This document shows, one piece after another, positions 14,916-23,440 of a stretch of DNA of 39,638 bases. Numbering within the stretch: position 1 is the first letter of the stretch; each line of letters starts with the position of its first letter. The stretch spans positions 1 through 39,638 of the forward strand of contig CACYRM010000024.1 of NCBI GenBank assembly GCA_902776845.1. Reading direction: 5' to 3'. This DNA is from Oscillospiraceae bacterium. GTDB taxonomy: Bacteria; Bacillota; Clostridia; Saccharofermentanales; Saccharofermentanaceae. The position numbers and the translations under genes were made by a program. A model generated the notes under the pieces. That model was not told the origin of the DNA. It ran no database searches and saw only the letters and a program-made list of their open reading frames with translations.

Positions 14916-16142
14916 TTACTGTCCGTCCTTACCGAACATGAACCAGGGCTTAGCGGATTTCTGAGCCTTCTCGTCAGCCTGGGGAGCTACGTTAGCCTGA
15001 GGTCTGCCGCCCATCTGAACAGGCTGCTGTGCAGGCATCTGAACGGGCTGCTGGGGAACCTGCTGAACAGGTACCTGCTGTACGGGAACCTGCTGAACGG
15101 GTACCTGCTGTACGGGAGCGGGTGCCGGTGCAGGCTGTGCAACGGAATCGTCACCGAATCTGAAACCGGGCTGCGGTCTCTGAACCGGTACAGGCGCGGG
15201 CTCAGCCTGTCTGGGTGTATAGTCAGTTCTCGGCTGGGGAGCTGCAGGCTGTCTCGATGTGATCAGTGTAGGGTTCTCTCTGGAAAGAACCGATGTGCTT
15301 GCTCTGTGTCCTGCAGATGCATTTACTGTTCCGTCAAAGCCGGAAGCGATTACAGTGATCATGAGCTCATCTTCAAGGGAATCGTCTACAACGGCACCAA
15401 CGATGATCTCTGCTTCGGGAGCTGCAGCCTGACGTACGATCGATGAAGCTGCATCGATCTCGGAAAGACGCATTCCGCGTCCGCCTGTGAAGTTAAGGAT
15501 AACACCTGTAGCTCCGTCGATCGTTGTGTCGAGGAGAGGTGAATTGATAGCCTGCTTGATGGCAACTGTAGCTCTGTCCTCGCCGGAAGCGCGGCCGATA
15601 CCCATATGGCAGATGCCTGCATCTTTCATGACACGGGTAACGTCAGCAAGGTCAAGGTTAATGAGTCCGGGGATAGCTACGAGGTCTGAGATTCCGGCTA
15701 CACCGAACTTCAGTACCTGGTCTGCCATATTGAATGCTTCTTCGAAGCTTGTATTGTCATCAACTACGTCAAGGAGCTTATCATTGGAAACTATGATGAG
15801 GGAATCGACTGACTTCTGGAGTTCTCTGATTCCGCGCTCTGCGTTTGCTGCTCTCTTGGCACCCTCAAAAGTAAACGGGCTTGTAACAACTGCTACTGTG
15901 AGGATTCCGAGATCTTTTGCGATCTGCGCTACTACGGGAGCTGCGCCTGTACCGGTTCCGCCGCCCATGCCGGCTGTGATGAAAAGCATGTCCGTATTGG
16001 CAATAGCTTCCGCGATCTCATCTCTGGACTCTTCAGCAGCCTTCTCGCCTACGCTGGGGTCTGCGCCGCAGCCAAGACCTCTTGTAACCTTCTCACCGAT
16101 CTGTATCTTGATCTCTGCCTTATTGCGTAATGCTTGCAACAT
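14916..16142 (-). CDS. ftsZ: Cell division GTPase FtsZ, lacking its N-terminal block
   Basis: From an ATG at 16140-16142 this frame gives 408 residues that match FtsZ from the [17 protein letters not shown] helix onward. The tubulin signature GMGGGTGTG is at 58-66 and the T7 loop NLDLADV at 162-168. Missing is the block of about 33-34 residues that normally precedes this point: the first strand, the GGGGxN phosphate loop, helix H1 and the NTD strand. Without it GTP binding should fail. A promoter, a GGAGG site and an ATG (16180-16182) lie just upstream, but that frame is shifted. The C-terminal linker (about 271-395) is Pro/Gln-rich and the tail ends [11 protein letters not shown], unlike the usual DIPxFL peptide. 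It is either a true lesion or an assembly gap. Confidence 0.85.
   Translation of the reverse strand: MLQALRNKAEIKIQIGEKVTRGLGCGADPSVGEKAAEESRDEIAEAIANTDMLFITAGMGGGTGTGAAPVVAQIAKDLGILTVAVVTSPFTFEGAKRAANAERGIRELQKSVDSLIIVSNDKLLDVVDDNTSFEEAFNMADQVLKFGVAGISDLVAIPGLINLDLADVTRVMKDAGICHMGIGRASGEDRATVAIKQAINSPLLDTTIDGATGVILNFTGGRGMRLSEIDAASSIVRQAAAPEAEIIVGAVVDDSLEDELMITVIASGFDGTVNASAGHRASTSVLSRENPTLITSRQPAAPQPRTDYTPRQAEPAPVPVQRPQPGFRFGDDSVAQPAPAPAPVQQVPVQQVPVQQVPVQQVPQQPVQMPAQQPVQMGGRPQANVAPQADEKAQKSAKPWFMFGKDGQ
15057..15116 (-). repeat. Four 15-bp tandem repeats encoding PVQQV in the FtsZ linker
   Basis: Residues 343-362 of the FtsZ frame repeat PVQQV four times. The DNA repeats show alternating variants (gtacctgctg / gaacctgctg). 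The repeat lies in the disordered linker, where length changes are usually tolerated, so it is a candidate for copy-number variation. Confidence 0.85.
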
Positions 16143-16182
16143 TAGATTCGTCCATTGAATAGCTGTGCTTGCTCTCAGACAT
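16120..16182 (-). other. Orphan ftsZ-like start with out-of-frame 20-codon reading frame
   Basis: GGAGG at 16191-16195 sits 9 nt before an ATG (16180-16182) that opens [14 protein letters not shown], a plausible hydrophilic FtsZ N-terminus of about 13-14 residues. The frame then reads into the FtsZ LQAL segment in the wrong phase and stops at 16120-16122. This is what a deletion of roughly 100 bp, not a multiple of three, would leave. Confidence 0.65.
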
Positions 16183-16266
16183 CCTTTTGTTCCTCCGTAC
16201 TCTTTTATAGTTCCAACCGATAATTGAAAGAATTCTTGATTAAATAAATATTATTAACCATTCAAA

Positions 16267-16295
16267 ATTTTAACCCAAACACAGGTTTCAATCAA
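16267..16295 (-). promoter_or_regulatory. Promoter of ftsZ
   Basis: On the minus strand the -35 box TTGATT (16290-16295) and -10 box TAAAAT (16267-16272) are 17 nt apart. The promoter lies in the 234-nt gap between ftsQ and the ftsZ frame, about 85 nt before the original-looking ftsZ ATG. No convincing terminator for ftsQ is seen in this gap, so read-through from the dcw operon is likely. Confidence 0.7.
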
Positions 16296-16376
16296 TACAA
16301 ACCATGTGAAATACTTTGTGATTGTAAAGAAACTTTCATATAAAGCATGTCACTAAGCGCTCAAACCCTTCTGTTT

Positions 16377-17759
16377 TCAATCATATTCGTCGAAAATATA
16401 CTCATCGCCGGTCATATCGAGAGCTCCGTCCACGGTAACCTTGTCAAAAGCATCGGCATTAAAAGCATACAAGAGCCATGCCATATCGTCTCCGATGGAA
16501 TCCGTGCTGTTCAGTTTTATCTGGATCAGGTTGCCTGACGGGGAATAGATCGTCAGGAAGATATATCCGCTCGGGAGGATCCTTACTTCGGAAGTGTTTT
16601 CGAACATTGAATAATCGCCGCCGACACTGGCATTGTCCGCAGCGAGGATCGCTCCGAGCACTATGATAGCCTTCTTATAGTCCTTCATATTGTCGATCTT
16701 CACGGGCTTTCCGAGTTCCGCATACTTAACATTCAGGCCGCAGATAACAGGCTGGACGTTTCTTCCGGAATCTGATGAGGAAAGTTCCAGCACTATACCG
16801 TCCCTGTCTAAAGCGGCATACCCGTCAGGAGTCCTGATATAGCATACTTTGCTTCTCTCCCTGACTCTGATATCCACCGTTGAGGGCAGTTTTACGGTGA
16901 TCCTGATATCTTCGATGTAAGGGTTATCCTTCTTGATGCGCTGTTCTGTCTTGCCGTAATCAAGCCTCAGGATATCAAAGATATTGCCGCTTACACCGCT
17001 CATGAGGTGGGCATCATATTCAAGACCCGCTGCTTTCAGGATCTCCTGGTCGGTTAAGACCACATTTCCCTCGACATTCGTATTTCTCACCCTGAATGCA
17101 GGCAGAAACAGGAACAGGACCACCATTATGACTACCGCGAGAGCCAGCATAATAGCCAGAATGCTCTTTCCTGAAAGCGGTATCATCTCTTTTATATCTT
17201 CGATAGTGATCTTCTCATCCGTAACAGGTGTTGTTTTACGGACGGTTCTTTGTTTCTGAACAGGCTTTGAAGACGGCTTTTTCTCCTCAGGTACGTGTTC
17301 TTTTTTCTCTCCGGAATCCTCACCGGGAGCGTCTTCCTTTTCTTTAGCACCGTCAGAGTCATCCCCTGATTCTCCCGGAGACTCTTTTACTTTATCTTCT
17401 GTGTCTTTTCCGCTCTTTTCACCGGTCTCTTTTTCAGGTTTTTCCTCTTTTTCATCCCCTGCAGATTCCCCGTCAGATCCGCCGGAATGATCCTTTTTCT
17501 CTTCAGGTCTGCCGGATTTCAGATCACTTTTCTTATCTTCGGTATCCCCGTCTTTTTCTTCGGGTTCTGCGGTATCAGGTTTCTCCCCGGACTCTTTCTT
17601 AACCGGCTTCTTTTTCCCGGGTTCCTTCTCCACGGTCTCTTTTTTTCCGGGCTTTATTTTTGCGGACACGCTTTTACCGGCCTTGTCATCTTCTTTCAAG
17701 GTCTCTTGGTCGGGAATGCTGTCTTTGCCGAATAGTCTGTCTAATTCGCTGTCATCCAT
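16377..17759 (-). CDS. ftsQ: Cell division protein FtsQ/DivIB with a long charged N-terminal tail
   Basis: This 460-residue bitopic membrane protein has a membrane segment at about 200-220 (LAIMLALAVVIMVVLFLFLP), followed by a POTRA domain starting RVRNTNVEGNVVLTDQEI and a C-terminal beta domain, the FtsQ/DivIB layout. It acts with FtsL in the divisome outside the membrane. Residues 1-190 form an unusual cytoplasmic tail made almost entirely of Lys, Glu, Asp, Pro, Ser and Gly (for example KKPVKKESGEK), far longer than the tail of typical family members. No Shine-Dalgarno sequence is visible before the ATG, which follows murG by 18 nt. Confidence 0.88.
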   Translation of the reverse strand: MDDSELDRLFGKDSIPDQETLKEDDKAGKSVSAKIKPGKKETVEKEPGKKKPVKKESGEKPDTAEPEEKDGDTEDKKSDLKSGRPEEKKDHSGGSDGESAGDEKEEKPEKETGEKSGKDTEDKVKESPGESGDDSDGAKEKEDAPGEDSGEKKEHVPEEKKPSSKPVQKQRTVRKTTPVTDEKITIEDIKEMIPLSGKSILAIMLALAVVIMVVLFLFLPAFRVRNTNVEGNVVLTDQEILKAAGLEYDAHLMSGVSGNIFDILRLDYGKTEQRIKKDNPYIEDIRITVKLPSTVDIRVRERSKVCYIRTPDGYAALDRDGIVLELSSSDSGRNVQPVICGLNVKYAELGKPVKIDNMKDYKKAIIVLGAILAADNASVGGDYSMFENTSEVRILPSGYIFLTIYSPSGNLIQIKLNSTDSIGDDMAWLLYAFNADAFDKVTVDGALDMTGDEYIFDEYD

Positions 17760-17777
17760 AACTACTATTTTAACAGT

Positions 17778-18890
17778 TTAGGGATTATTACCAAGTGCCG
17801 ACCTGATGGCATCTGTTATACGGCTGCCGGTATCCGTGATCGCAAGTCCCAGGCTTGCTTTTCTGATAGCGTCCTGCCTTCCGGGATCATTGAGAAGATC
17901 AGTGAGTACACTTTCCAGACGGCCCGCTTTCACGTCATCATCGCTGACTACTATCCCCGCGCCTTTTCCTGCGAGAGAATTCGCATTATAGCTCTGATGG
18001 TCATGAGCGGCATACGGATAAGGCACCATTATCGCACAGGCTCCGGTCGCGGTGATCTCCGCGCAAGTGACCGCCCCGGCCCTGAGGATCGAACAATCCG
18101 CAGCTGACATATAAAGATCAGGTCTGTCAATATATTCCCTGATCTCAAGATTCGGAATATTTCTGACTTCATCTGTTATCTCGACCGAATTATGTTTGCC
18201 TACTGAGATAACAAAATGAACGTCTTTAAATGCCGTTTTTCCGGCATTCCCGAAAACAAAATTCGTAAGTGTCGCGGAACCCAGGGAACCTCCCATTACA
18301 AACACCAGTTTGCTTTCAGGATCTATTCCGAGTTCCTTTCTGGACCCTTCCTTTGTTCTGCCGAACATATTGCTCCTTACGGGATTTCCGGTATATACGA
18401 CTCTCTTTGCTTTCGAGAATATAGTTTCCTGTCCCGGGAAGCCTGTCATTACCAGAGCGCAGCCCTTTGCAAATAACTTATTTGCTCTTCCGGGAAATGC
18501 ATTGGCTTCGTGAACCATCACCGGAATATTCTTCTTTTTCGCGGCCATAATAAGAGGAGCGCTTACATAACCTCCGGTGCTTATGACGCAGTCCGGCCTG
18601 ATCTCATCAATCAAGGCAAGGCACTGCTTTTTGCCGCGCATATTTGCACTTACTGCTTTAATGGCTGATGGTGTGGGTTTATAAGGCATGGGAAGCGCTT
18701 CAACATCCCTGAATTCGTAGCCGGCTTTAGGGACCAGTTCACCTTCAAGACCGGTCTTTTTTCCGGTAAAGACTATCCTGCACGTATCACCGTTTTTTTC
18801 AGCTTCCTCTTTCAGGAGATCAGCTATGGCAAGCGCCGGATTGATATGTCCCGACGTCCCTCCACCGGTTATCATATATATCTTTTCCAT
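17778..18890 (-). CDS. murG: UDP-GlcNAc: lipid I N-acetylglucosaminyltransferase MurG
   Basis: MurG adds GlcNAc to lipid I to give lipid II at the inner membrane face. The N-terminal glycine-rich loop MITGGGTSGHINPAL, a second loop GGSLGSATLTNF and the donor-site segment YPYAAHDHQSYNA identify it. I place the start at the ATG 18888-18890, with GGAG 10 nt upstream, giving 370 residues. A GTG at 18897-18899 that overlaps the ftsW stop would add three residues, but its spacing to GGAG is only 1 nt. The gene lies between ftsW and ftsQ, as in many Firmicutes. Confidence 0.94.
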   Translation of the reverse strand: MEKIYMITGGGTSGHINPALAIADLLKEEAEKNGDTCRIVFTGKKTGLEGELVPKAGYEFRDVEALPMPYKPTPSAIKAVSANMRGKKQCLALIDEIRPDCVISTGGYVSAPLIMAAKKKNIPVMVHEANAFPGRANKLFAKGCALVMTGFPGQETIFSKAKRVVYTGNPVRSNMFGRTKEGSRKELGIDPESKLVFVMGGSLGSATLTNFVFGNAGKTAFKDVHFVISVGKHNSVEITDEVRNIPNLEIREYIDRPDLYMSAADCSILRAGAVTCAEITATGACAIMVPYPYAAHDHQSYNANSLAGKGAGIVVSDDDVKAGRLESVLTDLLNDPGRQDAIRKASLGLAITDTGSRITDAIRSALGNNP

Positions 18891-18895
18891 GCGGA

Positions 18896-20335
18896 TCACA
18901 CTCCGTGCTTTGAAGCCTGTGCGGAGGCCTTCAGTCTCTTCTTTTCCCTTTGAAGCGTTCCGCTTCTGGATACGGAAAGTATGAGGCCGTAAGCTATAAG
19001 AAGACTGATCTGCGCCGTACCGCCGTAGCTTATAAAAGGAAGCGTTACACCGGTGGCGGGAATGACCTGAAGCTCAACCGAAAGGTTCATCAGCACTTCG
19101 ACGAATATCAGCGCCGTACATCCGGTCGCGATCGTCCTCGAGAAAACATCTTTCGCGCGCCAGCACACGGCCAGGCACATGAAGAACATGACCAGATACA
19201 TAAGTATCAGCACAACCCCTCCTATAAAGCCTGTCTCCTCGATATATATTGAAAAGATATAGTCGTTCTGCGCCTCCGACACATAATTGTATTTGGATCT
19301 TGAATTGCCGAGTCCGACACCCCAGAGGCCTCCGGAACCCAACGCGTTGTGGGCATTATCAACCTGTCTGGTATCGTCTCTTGTAAGTCCCTCCTCCTCG
19401 TTGTCAAGCTCCTCATCATCAGCCGTAAAGATCGCAAGACGCTTAAAAACGTGAGCGTAGTTATTCATGAATCTTTCGCGTCTTTCAGCAGGTGCCGCAG
19501 CGAGAATCACGGCACCGGCGGCTCCACCCGCAAGCGCTATTATCAGCGAACCGACGATCCATGACTTGAGCGGGATCTCGGAAACGAGAGCACACATGAA
19601 AATAACCGCAGCCACGATGATAAAACAGGATACGTGAGGCTGGAGAACGATTACGATATCGACCAGAACGCAAAAGCCTACCGGGATAATAAAATCTATC
19701 GCCGCGTTCTTAAGGAACTTCGCAAGATCAGACTTCGGTTCCTTTATCTTTCCTTCGCTCCTCATTTTTGCGATAGTCGAACGGTATCCCGCAAATGCAA
19801 CTATCAAAGCAACCTTTATGATCTCCGAGCTCTGGAGCTGGATAGGTCCGATGTTGATCCAGCGGCTCGCTCCGTGCTCACGTCCTACTCCGAGTGCCAG
19901 CGTCGCAAAAGCAAGGCCGATACTTAAGATATATGCGGATAAAGCTATCCATTTCTGCCTGAAGAAATCTATCGGAATGAATGCGACTATGATCATCATT
20001 ATCAGTCCGGCAATGGTAAATCTTATCTGTCTGGCAAGGAACCATGACGAATCCTGGAACTGTCCGTACGCGTCAGGACCCGACACTGAATAAAGGATGA
20101 TAAGTCCGAAAACGAGCATGACAAAGATCATCAGGATCATCGGTATATTCGCGGATTTTACCGCCTTTTCGATGGAAGCCGCATTAACTCCTTCAATGCC
20201 GTGCTTTGCAGGCGGTTCGATAAGGCTGTCGATATCAGTGATTGCCGTGCCGTTTGCCTTAGGTGAATGATCTTTATCATTCACTTTGGTGACGGGCATA
20301 TCCGGTATTATGGAATGTCTGTTTTTCTCAGGCAT
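18896..20335 (-). CDS. ftsW: SEDS peptidoglycan glycosyltransferase FtsW (SpoVE-like)
   Basis: This 479-residue polytopic membrane protein polymerises septal glycan with its cognate class B PBP. SEDS hallmarks are GASRWINIGPIQLQSSE, EAQNDYIFSIYIEETG with the probable catalytic Asp358, and LPFISYGGTAQISLL. Two features are unusual. The common QPD(L/F)G segment reads QPHVS (232-236), and the large outer loop carries an acidic insert (DDEELDNEEEGLTRDD). A hydrophilic tail of about 60 residues precedes the first membrane segment. The gene follows murF by 3 nt, where mraY and murD would normally lie. Confidence 0.93.
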   Translation of the reverse strand: MPEKNRHSIIPDMPVTKVNDKDHSPKANGTAITDIDSLIEPPAKHGIEGVNAASIEKAVKSANIPMILMIFVMLVFGLIILYSVSGPDAYGQFQDSSWFLARQIRFTIAGLIMMIIVAFIPIDFFRQKWIALSAYILSIGLAFATLALGVGREHGASRWINIGPIQLQSSEIIKVALIVAFAGYRSTIAKMRSEGKIKEPKSDLAKFLKNAAIDFIIPVGFCVLVDIVIVLQPHVSCFIIVAAVIFMCALVSEIPLKSWIVGSLIIALAGGAAGAVILAAAPAERRERFMNNYAHVFKRLAIFTADDEELDNEEEGLTRDDTRQVDNAHNALGSGGLWGVGLGNSRSKYNYVSEAQNDYIFSIYIEETGFIGGVVLILMYLVMFFMCLAVCWRAKDVFSRTIATGCTALIFVEVLMNLSVELQVIPATGVTLPFISYGGTAQISLLIAYGLILSVSRSGTLQREKKRLKASAQASKHGV

Positions 20336-20338
20336 CTG

Positions 20339-21793
20339 TCAGGCATTTCCCTTCGCGATAAAATACTTTGCAACGTCCTCGAAGCCGAAGCTGTGCGAGG
20401 CCTTGAAGAGCAGCGCATCTCCGTCTCTGACATAATCCTCGAGACGCTTCTTCACTTCTTCAGTATCTTTACATTTTACTATTTCAAGCTTCATATTGAT
20501 CATGTGAGCTCCTCTGATAAAATCATCGGAATTCTCACCGGTTACAAAGACTCTGTCAAAAGCATAGGAGGCACAATCCTTCCCCGTAAGTTCATGAAGA
20601 CCCGAGGCCGCATCGCCCAGTTCGAGCATTCCGCCCAGAGCGAGCACTTTGCGTCGTCCTTCAGCCTTTTTATAGAAATTCAGGAAAGCATTTGACATTG
20701 ATTCCGGAGAAGCATTATAAGCATCGTTCATGACCATATACTTTGCGGTCTCTGTTATTGCCCCTCTGCCGTCCATAGCGCTTCTTTCAGCTATAACTTC
20801 CGCGATCTTTTTCTGAACCTCAGGGGACTTTGTAATTCCGGTCATATATGCGCAGAAGACCGCGAAAAGCGCATTCCTTATATAACTCGGACCATATGTT
20901 CCGACACTCAGACGGATCGGGAACTCTGACCTTTCGCCCATTCTCCTGAGAACCGCACCGAAAGCAGTTCCATTTCCTGTCTCTTCCACGTCAGATGCGG
21001 AAATCACTATCGGACATGGAAGGTCGTCATCGGATCCGGCCATGATCCCCGCGATAAGATTATTAATGGGAAGTTCCTTTACACAGTGGTCAAAGAGTTT
21101 TCTGTCATCAGCGTTTACAGCGATGATGCCGCCGTCGGTAAGACCTTCACAGATCTCCATCTTGGCGTTCATGATAGCTTCCTTGCTTCCCAGTATTCCT
21201 ATATGCGAATATCCGACGTTGGTTATTATCGCGATGTCAGGTCTTGCGATCTTCGTGAGATATGCGATCTGGCCAGCTCCTCTCATTCCCATCTCTACGA
21301 CGATAACATCCGAATCGGCCGGAGCCGAAAGGATAGTCTTGGACATACCGATCTCGTTGTTGTTGTTTGCATGTGTGGAATGAACTTTAAGTCCGGTCTT
21401 AAGCACCTCGGTGATCATATTCCTTGTGGATGTCTTTCCCACGGAACCCGTAACGGCAATAACCTTGCAGCCGATCTTGAATCTGTAGTGATTGGCAAGA
21501 AGGCCGAGCGCGGCGACCGTATCATCAACAACGACCGCTACAGCATTTCCGGGCACTCTTCTCTCATCATCCGTTATTACGGCGCAGGCACCGAGTCCGA
21601 TCGCTTTTGCAAGATAATCGTTACCGTCAAAATTCTCTCCTTTAAGCGCGATAAAAAGATCTCCCGGAACCAGCGTTCTCGTATCTGTCGATACCCCGCT
21701 GACTTCTATCGATGTCGCGAAAACCACGGAACCGGTCGTTGAGACCAGTTTTCCTCCGACGGCTTTCTTAACTTCCTCAAGTGTAAACATCAT
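20339..21793 (-). CDS. murF: UDP-MurNAc-tripeptide:D-Ala-D-Ala ligase MurF
   Basis: This 484-residue Mur ligase adds the D-Ala-D-Ala dipeptide to the UDP-MurNAc-tripeptide. The ATP loop is GSVGKTSTR (116-124) and HANNNNEIGMSKTIL is the substrate-side signature. NDAYNASPESM is the conserved C-terminal domain motif of MurF. Two consecutive ATG codons open the frame. The first overlaps the murE stop (ATGA). The second has better spacing (8 nt) from AAGGA, so either may be used. Confidence 0.95.
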   Translation of the reverse strand: MMFTLEEVKKAVGGKLVSTTGSVVFATSIEVSGVSTDTRTLVPGDLFIALKGENFDGNDYLAKAIGLGACAVITDDERRVPGNAVAVVVDDTVAALGLLANHYRFKIGCKVIAVTGSVGKTSTRNMITEVLKTGLKVHSTHANNNNEIGMSKTILSAPADSDVIVVEMGMRGAGQIAYLTKIARPDIAIITNVGYSHIGILGSKEAIMNAKMEICEGLTDGGIIAVNADDRKLFDHCVKELPINNLIAGIMAGSDDDLPCPIVISASDVEETGNGTAFGAVLRRMGERSEFPIRLSVGTYGPSYIRNALFAVFCAYMTGITKSPEVQKKIAEVIAERSAMDGRGAITETAKYMVMNDAYNASPESMSNAFLNFYKKAEGRRKVLALGGMLELGDAASGLHELTGKDCASYAFDRVFVTGENSDDFIRGAHMINMKLEIVKCKDTEEVKKRLEDYVRDGDALLFKASHSFGFEDVAKYFIAKGNA

Positions 21794-23301
21794 AGTGTTC
21801 CTTCCAGCTCTATTACCGCATTTCTCGCCTGCTCGCAGTCATCGAAATGTATCGTCCTGTCCGCAAAGATCTGATAATCCTCATGACCTTTTCCGGCAAT
21901 AAGCACGGTGTCGCCTTTTTTCGCGGATGAGACTGCAAGCCTTATAGCTTTGCTCCTGTCCGGTTCGATCTCATATTCGCCGTTTGTTTTCGAGATACCC
22001 GTGACTATATCCTGAATGATCGCGCCGGGTTCTTCGTTTCTCGGATTATCAGAGGTGATTATAGTGTGATCGGAAAGATTGCCGGAGACCTCACCCATCT
22101 CAAAGCGTCTAGTTCTCGAGCGGTTCCCGCCGCATCCGAAAACCGTTATGATCCTGCCTTCCGTATACTCTTTGAGAGTAACAAGGACATTCTCAAGCGC
22201 GGCAGCATTATGAGCATAGTCAACAAGGATATTGACGCCGAAATTATTCTCCACCGGCTGCATCCTTCCCGGAACGCTGATGTTTTCCAGCGCCGACTTA
22301 ACAACTTCAATATCTATACCCTCCTTGTATGCGGTGCAGACCGCGCAAAGAGCATTATAGACATTGAACTTGCCGGGAAGCGCCACAAAAAGGTCGCCTT
22401 TGTAATACTCCGAATCAAGCTCGAAGACCGTACCCGTGACGTGACCCCTTCTCTCAGGTCTCAGATTCCCTGCGGTAAGATCGGCCTTGCCGCCGATCGA
22501 ATAAGTCAGCAGATCTGTCTTTCCCCTGCAGTAATCAATGACCCTGCCGGCGGCACTGCAGTCAAGGTTAAGGATACCGGTATCACTGCTGTCAAAGATC
22601 TTGAGCTTGCAGGATATATAGTCTTCCATATCAGGATGCTCATTCGGAGCAATATGGTCTTCATATATGTTTGTGAAAGCCGCCGTCCTGTATCTGACGC
22701 CTCTTACCCTGTCAAGCTTAAGTGCCTGCGATGAGACCTCCATGACAAGATCTTCCGACCCGCACCTGACAAGTCTGTCCATCATCTCAAAAAGGTCCCT
22801 GGATTCGGGCGTAGTGTGTGATGAATGTGTTTTTTCGCCCGCGATGATATTGCAAACGGTCCCTATAAGACCTGTATTCTTTCCGTTTCTTTCCAGGATC
22901 TCTCTCAACATAAAAGCCGTTGTCGTCTTACCTTTGGTTCCGGTTATTCCATAGACCGAAATCCTCTTCTCGGGATGATCATACAGATTGGCACAGAGAT
23001 CAGCCAGAAGCTTATGGGTATCCCCGATCTCAACAACACTGATGTTATAAGTGCCGGACAGCCTTGCTAATTCCTCATCCGGAAAGCCTGCCCTTCTGCT
23101 GTCGACAGCCAGTGCTGAAGCACCCTGTTCAGCTGCCTTCGCCGCAAAGGAATGTCCGTCCACGGTAAATCCCCTGACACATACAAAAAGCGAACCGCTG
23201 CCGGCCTTGCGGGAATCATATTCAACTGATGTGATCTCCCTTTCAAGATCACCTGCGATCAGTCTGAAATCTGTATCTTTAAGAACATCAACGAGTCTCA
23301 T
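21790..23301 (-). CDS. murE: UDP-MurNAc-L-Ala-D-Glu:meso-diaminopimelate ligase MurE
   Basis: This 503-residue Mur ligase adds the third stem-peptide residue. The ATP loop is GTKGKTTT (121-128), and the lysine expected to be carbamylated is Lys232 in ISCKLKIF. The amino-acid selectivity motif is DNPR (418-421, TSDNPRNEEP), which in characterised enzymes marks meso-diaminopimelate rather than lysine. The peptidoglycan is therefore predicted to be of the mDAP type. An AAAGGAAAG site precedes the ATG. Confidence 0.94.
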   Translation of the reverse strand: MRLVDVLKDTDFRLIAGDLEREITSVEYDSRKAGSGSLFVCVRGFTVDGHSFAAKAAEQGASALAVDSRRAGFPDEELARLSGTYNISVVEIGDTHKLLADLCANLYDHPEKRISVYGITGTKGKTTTAFMLREILERNGKNTGLIGTVCNIIAGEKTHSSHTTPESRDLFEMMDRLVRCGSEDLVMEVSSQALKLDRVRGVRYRTAAFTNIYEDHIAPNEHPDMEDYISCKLKIFDSSDTGILNLDCSAAGRVIDYCRGKTDLLTYSIGGKADLTAGNLRPERRGHVTGTVFELDSEYYKGDLFVALPGKFNVYNALCAVCTAYKEGIDIEVVKSALENISVPGRMQPVENNFGVNILVDYAHNAAALENVLVTLKEYTEGRIITVFGCGGNRSRTRRFEMGEVSGNLSDHTIITSDNPRNEEPGAIIQDIVTGISKTNGEYEIEPDRSKAIRLAVSSAKKGDTVLIAGKGHEDYQIFADRTIHFDDCEQARNAVIELEGTL

Positions 23302-23440
23302 ATTCTTTCCTTTGTCAGCACCGGATCACCTTATCCGGAAATCAGCCGTCAACTATATTAAAACAAATAATACAAACTCCAATGTGGCAAAAAGGATGAA
23401 TTTACCGCAGCGGCACCTCCTATGTTTGTGCGTCAGTCAA
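23302..23440 (-). other. Gap between pbp2 and murE with a perfect hairpin
   Basis: This is the only sizeable gap inside the dcw operon. It holds the perfect inverted repeat CCGGAT-(6)-ATCCGG at 23324-23341, just before the murE ribosome site and not followed by a T run. Upstream on the minus strand is a weak promoter-like pair (TTGGAG, 16 nt, TAATAT). The hairpin may affect murE translation or mRNA stability, or the gap may hold an internal promoter. Neither is certain. Confidence 0.4.

Noticed and set aside
15057-15116. Tandem repeats in the FtsZ region as a CRISPR-like or mobile repeat
   Set aside because: The repeats are contiguous without spacers and encode PVQQV in frame, as expected for a disordered protein linker.
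15487-16158. 223-codon plus-strand frame opposite ftsZ
   Set aside because: It is antisense to strongly conserved FtsZ sequence, with no ribosome site or homology seen.
16183-16376. Missing FtsZ N-terminal residues hidden in another frame of the upstream gap
   Set aside because: All minus-strand frames of the gap were read. None encodes a GGGGxN loop or an NTD strand, and the gap is AT-rich promoter sequence.
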